A DNA stretch of 58,651 nucleotides from Lachnospiraceae bacterium (GTDB lineage Bacteria > Bacillota > Clostridia > Lachnospirales > Lachnospiraceae): positions 1 to 58,651 of the forward strand of contig JAUNGD010000017.1 of the NCBI GenBank assembly GCA_030524705.1. The letters are read 5' to 3'. Shown piece by piece: positions 17,824 to 25,970 of this stretch. Positions within the stretch are counted from its first letter, which is position 1. Each line of letters opens with the position of its first letter. Both the position numbers and the translations under genes were made by a program. The notes beneath the pieces are model-generated. The model was not told the DNA's origin and made no database searches. It saw only the letters and a program-made list of their open reading frames with translations.

Positions 17824-18471
17824 TTATATTCGGAAGCATTTCTGTATATTTTTGTTCTTCCCCAGTACCAGCATCGTATTCCCCGATTCCAATGCCATTT
17901 CAGGGGACACAGAAAGCTCTAATCTGCCGTTTTTCTTAATCCCCATGATGTTGATGCCATACTTTTTCCGAATGTCAAGCTGCCCGATCGTCCGCCCCAC
18001 CCAATCTGCGGGAACTGGAATTTCAAACATGGCATGCTCCTCATCCAGCTCTATGTAGTCCAAAATATGGTCGGCGCTGTAGCGGATGGCCGTCCACTTG
18101 GCAAGCTGCTTTTCTGGATATACCACCTCGTCTGCGCCGTTGCGCAGAAGAAACTTGGCCTGCACGTCTCTGGCCGCTCTGGACACCACCAGCCTTGCGC
18201 CGAGCTCCTTGAGAAGAGAGGCCGTCTCCAGAGAGCTTTGAAAATTGTTTCCAATCGCAACGATACAGACATCATAATTGCGGATTCCAAGAGACTCTAA
18301 GAAATCGGCGTTGGTGCTGTCACCAATCTGCGCGTTGGTTACAAAGGGCAGTACAGCGTCCACCCGCTCCTCCACGTTGTCAACCGCCATGACCTGATGG
18401 CCTAACTGGTTTAAGTGCAGGGCAATGTGCCGTCCGAACCGCCCCAGCCCGATTAAAAGTATTGATTTCAT
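17824..18471 (-). CDS. trkA: TrkA/KtrA-type potassium channel regulatory subunit
   Basis: Cytosolic gating subunit of a Trk/Ktr potassium uptake system. 215 aa with an RCK-N domain (Rossmann GLGRFGRHIA near residue 6, SRAARDVQAKFLLRNGADEVVYPE) and an RCK-C domain (about 135-215). This is a single RCK unit, the KtrA arrangement. AAAGGAGG precedes the ATG at 18471; the longer frame to 18495 is unlikely. It lies 16 bases after trkH, forming a two-gene transporter. Confidence 0.93.
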   Translation of the reverse strand: MKSILLIGLGRFGRHIALHLNQLGHQVMAVDNVEERVDAVLPFVTNAQIGDSTNADFLESLGIRNYDVCIVAIGNNFQSSLETASLLKELGARLVVSRAARDVQAKFLLRNGADEVVYPEKQLAKWTAIRYSADHILDYIELDEEHAMFEIPVPADWVGRTIGQLDIRKKYGINIMGIKKNGRLELSVSPEMALESGNTMLVLGKNKNIQKCFRI

Positions 18472-18487
18472 ATTGCCGTTTCCTCCT

Positions 18488-19822
18488 TTATCCAACTGTT
18501 ATTTTCTCTTTCGGAAGTCTTGCCGCTTTTTTGCGTGTGCCGGACAACGCGGCAAAGATCAAGGTCAGTCCTCCAACCCTGCCAAAGAACATAAGCAGAA
18601 TCAGAATCAGCCTGGACAGTATGCCAAGGCTTTGAGTAATTCCCAGCGACAGGCCAACCGTTCCCACCGCAGAAGCGGTTTCAAACAGGCAGGTGAGCAT
18701 GGGAAGCCCTTCCATTATACTGATCGCCAGCCCGCCGGTAAAAAACAATACAAGGTACATCAGCAGAATCGTCGCAGCATTCTTCACCACATCATCATCA
18801 ATCCGGCGACCAAAGAAGTGGGTGTGCTCCTTCCGGTAAAATGTAGAAATTGCCGTTGCGAACAGCACCGCAGCTGTGGTTGTCTTCATACCGCCGGCTG
18901 TGGAGCCGGGACTGCCGCCGATCAGCATCAGCGCTAGGGTAATATACTGCCCCGGCTCACTTAAGGACGTCATATCTACTGTATTAAAGCCCGCTGTTCT
19001 TGGCGTTACCGCCTGGAAAAGAGAGCATAAAATCCGCTGCCCCATGGGAAGGGAGGCAAATTCACAAAAGAAAAAATAGACTGCCGGGAGGATCAGGAGG
19101 ACTGTTGTTGTGCAGAGAATCACCTTACTCTGCATCCTGTATTTATGTAGATGCAGCCGGTTTGTCCGAATATCGTCCCAGGTCAAAAAACCAATGCCGC
19201 CCACAATGATTAAAAGTATAACCGTCAGATTGACGACGGGCTGGCCGGCATAGCTTGTCAAAGAAGAAAATGCCCCCTTCGTACCCATCAAATCAAAACC
19301 GGCGTTACAAAAAGCAGATATGGAATGGAACAGCGCCATCCAAAGCCCGCGAATACCAAAATCCCAGTAAAATACAGGAGCCATAACAGCGGCGCCCAGC
19401 AGTTCAATTAACAGGGTCGTTTTCACAATAAAACTAGTCAGCCGAACGATTCCCCCCACCTTCGGAGCGGCAATCGCCTCCTGCATCGTGCTTCGCTGCA
19501 TCAAAGATATTTTTCTTCCCGAGATCATAGCAAAGGATGCCGCTACCGTGACAACACCCATGCCGCCGATCTGAATCATAAGCAGAATGACAAGCTGGCC
19601 GGCAAACGACCAATAGGTGGCGGTATCATGGAGCACAAGCCCGGTCACGCAGACGGCGGAGGTTGATGTAAATAAAGCGTCTAAAAATGGCGTTACGGTT
19701 CCGTCCCGGCTGGATAACGGCAGCATCAGCAAAAATGTTCCCAACAAAATCACGCCTAAAAAGCCGAAAATGATAACCTGAAAGGAATTTAAGTTGCGTT
19801 TTTTATGAAAAAGCTCACCCAT
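18488..19822 (-). CDS. trkH: TrkH/KtrB-type potassium transporter membrane subunit
   Basis: Potassium-translocating membrane protein, about 444 aa. All four pore-loop repeats are visible: TSAVCVTGL, SAFCNAGFD, VTPRTAGFN and SAVGTVGLS, with the Gly of each filter present. Ten or so hydrophobic segments surround them. The ATG at 19822 is chosen because AAAGGAG is 10 bases upstream; an in-frame ATG at 19831 abuts that box. It starts a cotranscribed set with trkA, the 17290 gene and kdpDE, which suggests KdpDE governs Trk/Ktr uptake here. Confidence 0.94.
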   Translation of the reverse strand: MGELFHKKRNLNSFQVIIFGFLGVILLGTFLLMLPLSSRDGTVTPFLDALFTSTSAVCVTGLVLHDTATYWSFAGQLVILLMIQIGGMGVVTVAASFAMISGRKISLMQRSTMQEAIAAPKVGGIVRLTSFIVKTTLLIELLGAAVMAPVFYWDFGIRGLWMALFHSISAFCNAGFDLMGTKGAFSSLTSYAGQPVVNLTVILLIIVGGIGFLTWDDIRTNRLHLHKYRMQSKVILCTTTVLLILPAVYFFFCEFASLPMGQRILCSLFQAVTPRTAGFNTVDMTSLSEPGQYITLALMLIGGSPGSTAGGMKTTTAAVLFATAISTFYRKEHTHFFGRRIDDDVVKNAATILLMYLVLFFTGGLAISIMEGLPMLTCLFETASAVGTVGLSLGITQSLGILSRLILILLMFFGRVGGLTLIFAALSGTRKKAARLPKEKITVG

Positions 19823-20100
19823 GGATACCATACTCCTTTATCCCTCTTTATCCTGTCTTTAGAATAAGACAAATAGAATAAAGAGGGTAAAAGAATATTC
19901 CCGTCTGTATTAAGGCCGTATAAAGATGGCTCAGCCCTCCAGGATACCGTCCAGCATCCTCTGACATATCGTTTGCCCTGGCAATCCTTGCCCGCCCTGC
20001 CGAGCATCTTTTTGTCGGCAAAAGCACTTTTCTGTAGAAACCGTTCTGCCTCCATATCAAATTCATACTCAAATTTTCTGATGGATTTTGCAATACGCAT
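19789..20100 (-). CDS. Possible small ORF or leader peptide upstream of trkH
   Basis: A 103-codon frame preceded by AGAGGTGAGAG. It overlaps the trkH start by 34 bases. The first 50 residues are charged (KFEYEFDMEAERF) and coding-like, but the rest has poor composition and a hydrophobic run appears in another frame. It may be a short leader, a frameshifted remnant, or not translated. I do not recognise it. Confidence 0.28.
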   Translation of the reverse strand: MRIAKSIRKFEYEFDMEAERFLQKSAFADKKMLGRAGKDCQGKRYVRGCWTVSWRAEPSLYGLNTDGNILLPSLFYLSYSKDRIKRDKGVWYPWVSFFIKNAT

Positions 20101-20132
20101 AAGCTCTCACCTCTTGCTTATTTCTGAAAATA

Positions 20133-20174
20133 AAAAACTCTATGTGAATGATTGCTCAAACACATAGAGTTTTT
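20133..20174 (-). terminator. Terminator of the 20231-21364 alcohol dehydrogenase gene
   Basis: Perfect 14-bp arms AAAAACTCTATGTG (20133-20146) and CACATAGAGTTTTT (20161-20174). A/T runs flank both sides, so it can work in both directions; it lies 57 bases past the minus-strand gene. Confidence 0.85.
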
Positions 20175-20230
20175 CATTTTCTGCTTATCTGGCAAACGTC
20201 ATATTGCCGTATCCACGGCTCTGAAGCGTC

Positions 20231-21364
20231 TTACAGCGCTTTTTCATAGATCTCCGCGATCTCCTCCTGGGTAAATACCACCGGATTGTTCGCTACGCTG
20301 GGGGCAGATACCTTCATGCAGTTCTCTGCCATCCAGGGTACGTCTGCCTTTGTGATGCCAAGATCCGTCAGCGTCAGGCTCAGGTCGATCTTCTTCAGAA
20401 GCTCCCGCACCATATCCGCGCAGTCCTCCGGTCCCTTGCCGCCAAGGATCTGAGAAATCCTTCCGAACTTTTCTGGATTTCCTTTGCAGGAAGCCTCAAT
20501 GACCGCCGGTGTCAGCGCCGCCAGGCCGTGGCCGTGTACGATGTCCTTCAAGCCGCTGGCCGGATGCTCCATCCCATGGGCCAGGGTAACCCCCGCCGTA
20601 TTGATCACCATGCCGCCGATGGTGCTGGCAACTGTGATCTTCTCCCATGCCTCCTGGCTGTCGTCCTCCCCGGTGTAGATTTTTACCAAATTATCTGCGA
20701 TCAGGGAAATGGCATAAATGCTCAGCGCATCAGTAAAGGGCTGGGAAATCCTTGTAGTATAAGCTTCGATATTGTGGCACAGGGCGTCAAAGCCCACGGA
20801 AGCCAGCACCTTTTTCGGCATTGTCATCATGCACTGAGGATCCACAATGGAGGCCTTTGCTACGATGGCGTTGCAGCGAAGGCTCTTCTTATCGCCGTTC
20901 TCAGGGTTTGTGAGCACTGCGAAGCCGTTTCCCTCCGAGCCCGTCCCGCAGGTCGTGGGAATCAGGATCAGCGGCAGCGCCGCATCGCTCTGTCTGCGGT
21001 TGAAAATATAGTCGTTAATGTCCCCGTCATTCACGGACAAAAAGGCGATGGCCTTGGCGCAGTCCATGATACTCCCGCCGCCGATGGCAACGACAACGTC
21101 GCAGCCGTTCTCTTTTGCGAAGGATGCACCCTCCTCTGCCGTGGTCGTCAGCGGATTCTGGGTAACCTTGTCAAACAGGACGGTGGAAATCCCCTGGGCC
21201 TCCAGGCTGTCCTTTACCCGGTCATACAATCCTGACCTCTTTGCACTGCTGCGTCCCGTAACGATCAGCGCCCTGTTTCCCCAGGGCTTTGTCAGCTCTC
21301 CCGCCTGATCCACCTTTCCGCAGCCAAACACCACATGAACCGGAAGATAATAATTAAATGTCAT
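20231..21364 (-). CDS. Iron-containing alcohol dehydrogenase (4-hydroxybutyrate/omega-hydroxyacid type candidate)
   Basis: 377 aa, group III metal-dependent alcohol dehydrogenase. AIGGGSIMDCAKAIA is the nucleotide-binding signature, GFDALCHNIEAY supplies an Asp/His pair, and LAHGMEHPASGL and DIVHGHGLA the remaining metal-binding His residues. Its start overlaps the permease stop as ATGA, so translation is coupled. Within the aminotransferase-permease cluster it is well placed to reduce the semialdehyde made from an omega-amino acid to the hydroxy acid. Substrate (succinate, malonate, glutarate semialdehyde or sulfoacetaldehyde) cannot be decided. Confidence 0.9.
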   Translation of the reverse strand: MTFNYYLPVHVVFGCGKVDQAGELTKPWGNRALIVTGRSSAKRSGLYDRVKDSLEAQGISTVLFDKVTQNPLTTTAEEGASFAKENGCDVVVAIGGGSIMDCAKAIAFLSVNDGDINDYIFNRRQSDAALPLILIPTTCGTGSEGNGFAVLTNPENGDKKSLRCNAIVAKASIVDPQCMMTMPKKVLASVGFDALCHNIEAYTTRISQPFTDALSIYAISLIADNLVKIYTGEDDSQEAWEKITVASTIGGMVINTAGVTLAHGMEHPASGLKDIVHGHGLAALTPAVIEASCKGNPEKFGRISQILGGKGPEDCADMVRELLKKIDLSLTLTDLGITKADVPWMAENCMKVSAPSVANNPVVFTQEEIAEIYEKAL

Positions 21365-22893
21365 AATGCCACTCCTCTGCTCTTTAATACGGAAGCAATT
21401 GCTTCATCAATGGCGCGGTCCAGCGCCTCATTCAATTCGAAATCACTGGACTGCAGCGCCGCCGCATCCTCATCGGAAATGATCTCCACCAGTGAACCGA
21501 ATTTTTCTTTGTATTTCGACTTACAGATAACATAAAATACTACGCCCAGCACGCACCAGCCGCCGGCCATCAGCCACTCCTGCCATACCAGTGCGGAACC
21601 GGAGGCCGGAACTAAATAGCATACTACCATAAAACCGGACATCAGTACAGCCATGACGCCGACAAATTTATATGCAGGTACTTTGTACGGTCTTTCCATA
21701 TCCGGCGCCTTTTTTCTCAGGATCAGGAAGGAAACTGATACCATACAGTAAGCGAGACAGCAGCCGAAGTTGCCCGCATCCACGATCCATACCAGCATTT
21801 TCCGTCCTGCAAAGGGAGCCAGGATTGTCAGCAGGCCCACGAGATACAGGGAATTGATCGGCGTTTTATACTTCGGATGCAGCTTCGAGAAGGTCTTCGG
21901 GATCATGTAGGACTCTGCCATAGAGTACATGGCCCGGCTGCCGCCCATCAGGAAGGAGTTCCAGCTCGTCACAATACCGCACATACCGCCGATAATCAGC
22001 ACCTTCGCCATAACCGCACTGTTGAACGCCTTCGCCATGGCGTCTGCCGTCACGAGGCCGGAGCCTGCTGCGGAGGCCGCAATATCAGAGGGATTCATCA
22101 CATAGCCTACTCCAAAAATCACCAGCGCATAAAATACAACCGCCAGAACAATGGAGAGAATCAGTATCTTTCCGATTTTTTTCAGGTCAACATCAATCTC
22201 CTCTGCCGCCTGAGGAATAACGTCAAAACCGATAAAGAAGAACGGGGTCAGCAGAGCCACCTTAAACACAGACTGAAAGGCTGAGCCGTTGGCTGAAAAA
22301 ATCTGTCCCTCCAGATTTGAAGCATCACCGGTAACCACAGAAGCGACCACCAGAAGGATTCCGACTACGGCAATGATCACCGTAAGAACCGTCTGCAGGA
22401 TAGCCGCTGTCTTGACGCCGCGGATATTAATGTAAGTCATAAAAATTGCCACAACGACAGCCACCGCCAGCCAGGAAGCGTAGACATCAAAGCCCGCCAC
22501 AGTATACAGGTATCCCTTTAAAAATCCGGGATAAATATAGGTGATGATCGTAGGCAGCGCACATGCCTCAAAGCAAGCGACGCTGACATAGCCAAGAACA
22601 ATGGCCCAGGTACAGATAAACGAACCCGTGGGGCCCATTGCTTTATAGCTGAATACATGCTCGCCGCCGCACTGGGGCATAGCTGCAGTCAGCTCCGCAT
22701 AGGTCAGACCTACAAAAAATACCATAACGCCGCCGACTACAAAGCCGAGAATCGCGCCCACAACGCCGCCGGAACCAATCCAGTCACCGGAGGACACTAC
22801 CCAGCCCCAGCCAATCATGGCGCCGAAAGCGATTACGAGAATGTCCCATGCACCAAGCACTTTGTCAAAATCTGAAGCTTTTTTATTTTCCAT
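21361..22893 (-). CDS. APC-family amino acid/amine permease
   Basis: About 510 aa, with roughly 12 to 14 hydrophobic segments. GAMIGWGWVVSSGDWIG in the first helix is the substrate-binding glycine-rich loop of the amino acid-polyamine-organocation superfamily, and PQAAEEIDVDLKKIGK is a family signature in the middle. The ATG at 22893 has AAGGA 8 bases upstream; an ATG two codons earlier (22899) is also possible. It is followed by the alcohol dehydrogenase with a 4-base overlap. Probably imports the substrate of the aminotransferases. It is preceded by the palindrome-rich 22944-23114 region. Confidence 0.92.
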   Translation of the reverse strand: MENKKASDFDKVLGAWDILVIAFGAMIGWGWVVSSGDWIGSGGVVGAILGFVVGGVMVFFVGLTYAELTAAMPQCGGEHVFSYKAMGPTGSFICTWAIVLGYVSVACFEACALPTIITYIYPGFLKGYLYTVAGFDVYASWLAVAVVVAIFMTYINIRGVKTAAILQTVLTVIIAVVGILLVVASVVTGDASNLEGQIFSANGSAFQSVFKVALLTPFFFIGFDVIPQAAEEIDVDLKKIGKILILSIVLAVVFYALVIFGVGYVMNPSDIAASAAGSGLVTADAMAKAFNSAVMAKVLIIGGMCGIVTSWNSFLMGGSRAMYSMAESYMIPKTFSKLHPKYKTPINSLYLVGLLTILAPFAGRKMLVWIVDAGNFGCCLAYCMVSVSFLILRKKAPDMERPYKVPAYKFVGVMAVLMSGFMVVCYLVPASGSALVWQEWLMAGGWCVLGVVFYVICKSKYKEKFGSLVEIISDEDAAALQSSDFELNEALDRAIDEAIASVLKSRGVAL

Positions 22894-22943
22894 ATTCATC
22901 GTCCTTTCCTTTTTGATAAACAGAAGACCCGTAAAAACTATAA

Positions 22944-23114
22944 CAAAAGTGTGCTTCGCACACCCTAGCGCCTGCAGATCCTTTCAAAAAGCACACTTTT
23001 GCCGCGCCGGGTGCGTATTGCGCAGCAATAAAATACATTTCGCACCCGTGCGCATCGTTGCACGAAGTGCTTTTTATGATATAGGAAAGTGAAAACTTTC
23101 CTATATCATAAAAA
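22944..23114. repeat. Cluster of nested palindromes between permease and kinase-like gene
   Basis: Contains CAAAAGTGTGC (22944-22954) pairing with GCACACTTTTG (22991-23001), CGGGTGCG (23008-23015) with CGCACCCG (23041-23048) enclosing TATTGC/GCAATA, and GCAC/GTGC near 23060. A perfect 20-bp stem with a GAAA loop spans 23071-23114. GTGTGC at 22949 can pair either with GCACAC at 22958 or with the distal arm. It resembles an extragenic palindromic repeat family. Confidence 0.75.
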
Positions 23115-23178
23115 AAGTGTTAGACCGGGATTTAATCCTCCCTCAATCTGACACCATTGTTAGATTTCGTTATTCTGT

Positions 23179-23775
23179 TTACTTCAGAGCTATCAGGCTC
23201 TCAATATATTTTGCGGTTCCTTCAATACCGAGATAGCTGCTGTCGATCAGCATGTGACGGTTGTGTCGGTCGCCCCGGTACGTTCCGGTCATCTGCTTGT
23301 ATCTTGCATGGTTCATTGCGTCATTTTCCTGGATCAGCTTTCTCGCCGCTTCCTCGGTACAGCCCTTCACTTCCCTGACTGTCTGGATCCTGACCTCCTC
23401 CGGCGCATATATGAAAATATTCAGGCAATCCTTCCGGTCCCTCAGAATGTAATCCGCACACCGTCCGATAATCACGCAGGAAGAACGCTCCGCCAGCTTT
23501 TTCACCACCTGGGTCTGTATGTATACGACACGGTCTGTCAGGTTCGTATACTTTGTAGGAGCCGCCGTATTGGAAAGGCTTCTGTTCCTTCCCTTGACGT
23601 CGATACCTGCATCCGCCATATCCAGAAGCTGCTGGGACACGCCGGTCCGCTCAATGATCTGGTCGATCAGGTCACGGTCATAATACTCTATTCCCAGATC
23701 CTCCGCGATGAGCTTTCCCACTGCCGGACCTCCGCTGCCGTACTCACAGCCTATAGAAATCACTCTGTGCTCCAT
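23179..23775 (-). CDS. Cytidylate kinase-like protein
   Basis: 198-aa P-loop protein of the cytidylate-kinase-like family (PF13189). ISIGCEYGSGGPAVGK holds the phosphate-binding loop, DRDLIDQIIERTG follows, and SCVIIGRCADYIL and the lid-like YKQMTGTYRGDRHN are typical. These proteins differ from true Cmk and their substrate is mostly unknown. AAAGGAGAG precedes the ATG at 23775; the longer frame to 23844 is not needed. It sits between an aminotransferase and a permease, an odd place for nucleotide metabolism, so a regulatory or small-molecule kinase role is possible. Confidence 0.85.
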   Translation of the reverse strand: MEHRVISIGCEYGSGGPAVGKLIAEDLGIEYYDRDLIDQIIERTGVSQQLLDMADAGIDVKGRNRSLSNTAAPTKYTNLTDRVVYIQTQVVKKLAERSSCVIIGRCADYILRDRKDCLNIFIYAPEEVRIQTVREVKGCTEEAARKLIQENDAMNHARYKQMTGTYRGDRHNRHMLIDSSYLGIEGTAKYIESLIALK

Positions 23776-23905
23776 ATATCTCTCTCCTTTCCCGAATATC
23801 CCCCGGCCGCGGTAAACCGGGCCGGGAAATACATCTTTCTTCACTGTTTTGCTTCCCTCATTTTTGTTTCATTTCATTGCTTTCATGCCTGTTTCATTGC
23901 CGGCC

Positions 23906-25120
23906 TCAGCTCAGCTCCTCAACGGCCTCCTTGATGATCGCATACGCCTTGTCACAATCTTCCTCTGTCAGGATGAGCGGCGGAACCATGCGGATCACGC
24001 TGCTGCCGATAGCCGTTACCAGCAGATGCTTTTCAATACATTTATGCTTAATCTCCGTGCTGGCGGCAAATCCGTCAAACTCAACTCCGATCAGGCAGCC
24101 CTGGTGACGAACCTCCTTTACATGAGGAAGAGTTGCCAGCTTATCTGAGAAATAGTCTCCCATCTTCTTTGCGTTTCCTGCCAAGTCGCGGTCCAGAAGC
24201 TCCTCCACCTCTGCCAGAGCAGCCGCACAGGAAACGGGATGACCGCCGAAGGTCGTTCCGTGGGAGCCTGCCGTGAATGCCTTCGCCACTTCCTCCGTCG
24301 CACAGATAGCGCCGATGGGCATTCCGCCGCCCAGTGCCTTTGCCATGGACACAATATCCGGCTTGATCCCGTAATTCATATAGGACATCACTGCACCGGT
24401 ACGGCACCATCCGGTCTGTACCTCATCCAAAAGCAGCAACAGCCCCTTCTCGTCACAGAATTCCCGAAGACCGCACAGAAATTCTTTTGTTGCCGGGTGT
24501 ACGCCGCCCTCGCCCTGTACTGGCTCTACCATAATTGCAATCGTATTTTCATTGCATGCATCCTTGAAGGACTGCAAGTCATTGTATTCCGCGTATGTAA
24601 AGCCCGGGGTCATGTCGCCAAAACCGATCTGGCATGCGTTATCCGGCTGGCCTGTTGCGGACATGGCGCCGAAGGTACGGCCATGGAAGCCCATCTTGGC
24701 AGTGACGATATTGTATTTGTGAGGACCGTATTTTTCAACTCCGTATTTACGCGCCATTTTAATCATGGCCTCGTTTGCCTCCGTACCGGAGTTCTGATAA
24801 AAAATCTTATCCATACCGATCGTGGTGCAGACCTTCTCAGCCAGAAGCGCCTGGGGAATCGTGTACGGATAGTTGAAGGTATGCATGATGTCGTCGATCT
24901 GTGCCTTTGCCGCCTCTACCACCTTCGGATTGCGGTTACCCGCAGAGTTTACTGCGATGCCCGCATAAAAATCCAGATACGGTGTGCCGTTCTCATCGTA
25001 AATGTACATTCCCTCCGCCGTCTCAGCCAGAAAATCAAAACGCTCATACGTCTCGATCATGTATTTGCTGACCAGCTCCTTGATCTGCTCCGCTGTCAAT
25101 CCTGTATCCTTCAGTTTCAT
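23906..25120 (-). CDS. Class III PLP aminotransferase (acetylornithine/omega-amino acid type)
   Basis: 404 aa, fold-type I omega-aminotransferase. NSGTEANEAMIKMAR binds PLP phosphate, LLLLLDEVQTGWCRTG holds the Asp contacting the pyridine nitrogen, and the Schiff-base Lys is near residue 261 in SMAKALGGGMPIGA. Length and motifs are ArgD-like, but no arginine biosynthesis gene is near; context favours amine or omega-amino acid use. GAGGAGGG precedes the ATG. A promoter and a terminator-like hairpin lie just upstream, so expression may be attenuated. It is annotated as a family, not as argD. Confidence 0.9.
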   Translation of the reverse strand: MKLKDTGLTAEQIKELVSKYMIETYERFDFLAETAEGMYIYDENGTPYLDFYAGIAVNSAGNRNPKVVEAAKAQIDDIMHTFNYPYTIPQALLAEKVCTTIGMDKIFYQNSGTEANEAMIKMARKYGVEKYGPHKYNIVTAKMGFHGRTFGAMSATGQPDNACQIGFGDMTPGFTYAEYNDLQSFKDACNENTIAIMVEPVQGEGGVHPATKEFLCGLREFCDEKGLLLLLDEVQTGWCRTGAVMSYMNYGIKPDIVSMAKALGGGMPIGAICATEEVAKAFTAGSHGTTFGGHPVSCAAALAEVEELLDRDLAGNAKKMGDYFSDKLATLPHVKEVRHQGCLIGVEFDGFAASTEIKHKCIEKHLLVTAIGSSVIRMVPPLILTEEDCDKAYAIIKEAVEELS

Positions 25121-25146
25121 AATATTCCCTCCTCACAACGAAAAAG

Positions 25147-25176
25147 AAGGGCGCTCTCCCTGCGGAAAGCGCCCTT
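25147..25176 (-). terminator. Terminator-like hairpin in the leader of the 25120 aminotransferase
   Basis: AAGGGCGCT (minus 25176-25168) pairs with AGCGCCCTT (25155-25147), extended inside by TTCC/GGGA, and is followed by CTTTTTC. It lies between the promoter at 25233-25205 and the ribosome binding site, so transcripts of the aminotransferase must read through it. Confidence 0.75.
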
Positions 25177-25204
25177 GCTTTTGTCTACTATAATGAACAC
25201 ACTT

Positions 25205-25233
25205 ACCATACCATAAACTTTTTTCTCTGTCAA
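25205..25233 (-). promoter_or_regulatory. SigA promoter of the 25120 aminotransferase
   Basis: TTGACA (25233-25228), 17 bases, TATGGT (25210-25205) on the minus strand. The start of transcription would be near 25198, about 20 bases before the hairpin. Confidence 0.65.
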
Positions 25234-25311
25234 CTATTCGATGAAAAAAATTTATTTCCCGGATTCCAGGCTGTTTTTTGTACATCCATTCCGTTATTTA
25301 TGTGCAATATA

Positions 25312-25878
25312 TTAAACTTTTTCCCGGGCATATTCTTCGAAGAAGCACATAATTGCGCAGGGGATTCCCGACGCATTCCGGTAGATATGCTCCTGATCCG
25401 ATTCAAAACGGAATACGTCGTCTTTGGAAACCGTGTACCGGCCATCCTGAAGCACGATCTCCATGGTACCCTCCAGCACAGAAAGATATTCCCGGGTCCG
25501 CTCTCCGTGGCTGCCCGCCGCATACGCTCCGCCGGGCTCCAGCTCGATCCGGTAAATCTCCACATGATGGTTGTCCTGGAACGGAAAGCACGTCCAGACC
25601 CGGTACTGCCCCGGCACCGATTTTGTGGGCTCCAGCTCAGGAATATGCACCAGGCAGGAATCCAGGGGCGGAGGATCTATGAGCTCATTCAGCTCAATCC
25701 GCAGACCGCTGATGATCTTTCCCAGCACGCCGATGGAGGGATTTGCGCTGCCCTTTTCAATCTGGGACAGCATACTTTTGCTGACCCCGGTCTGCTCCGC
25801 CACCGCATCCAGGCTCATGCCCTTAGAGCGGCGAATCCGTTTTAAATTCAGCGAAATATTCCTTGAGAGATAATCCAC
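25312..25878 (-). CDS. XRE-family regulator with C-terminal cupin domain
   Basis: 188 aa. Helix-turn-helix at about 10-65 (AEQTGVSKSMLSQIEKGSANPS) and a cupin sensor domain at about 100-180 (ELEPGGAYAAGSHGERTREYL, with metal-type His/Glu residues). The PuuR/SutR-like architecture is often tied to polyamine, GABA or sulphur-amino acid genes. The start is GTG with AAGGAAG four bases before it. It lies between the two aminotransferase genes on the same strand and is the likely local regulator, with the ligand bound in the cupin. Confidence 0.9.
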   Translation of the reverse strand: MDYLSRNISLNLKRIRRSKGMSLDAVAEQTGVSKSMLSQIEKGSANPSIGVLGKIISGLRIELNELIDPPPLDSCLVHIPELEPTKSVPGQYRVWTCFPFQDNHHVEIYRIELEPGGAYAAGSHGERTREYLSVLEGTMEIVLQDGRYTVSKDDVFRFESDQEHIYRNASGIPCAIMCFFEEYAREKV

Positions 25879-25970
25879 GTTTCTTCCTTTCCTCTATTCC
25901 CGACAGGCCGCCCTGGACTGCACATCCGCGCATTCTACGCCAAACGTGCTTTGCCCAAGTCCGCCATCGC

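Noticed and set aside
19823-20100. c-di-AMP riboswitch upstream of trkH
   Set aside because: Expected for potassium genes, but its conserved blocks were not seen by eye.
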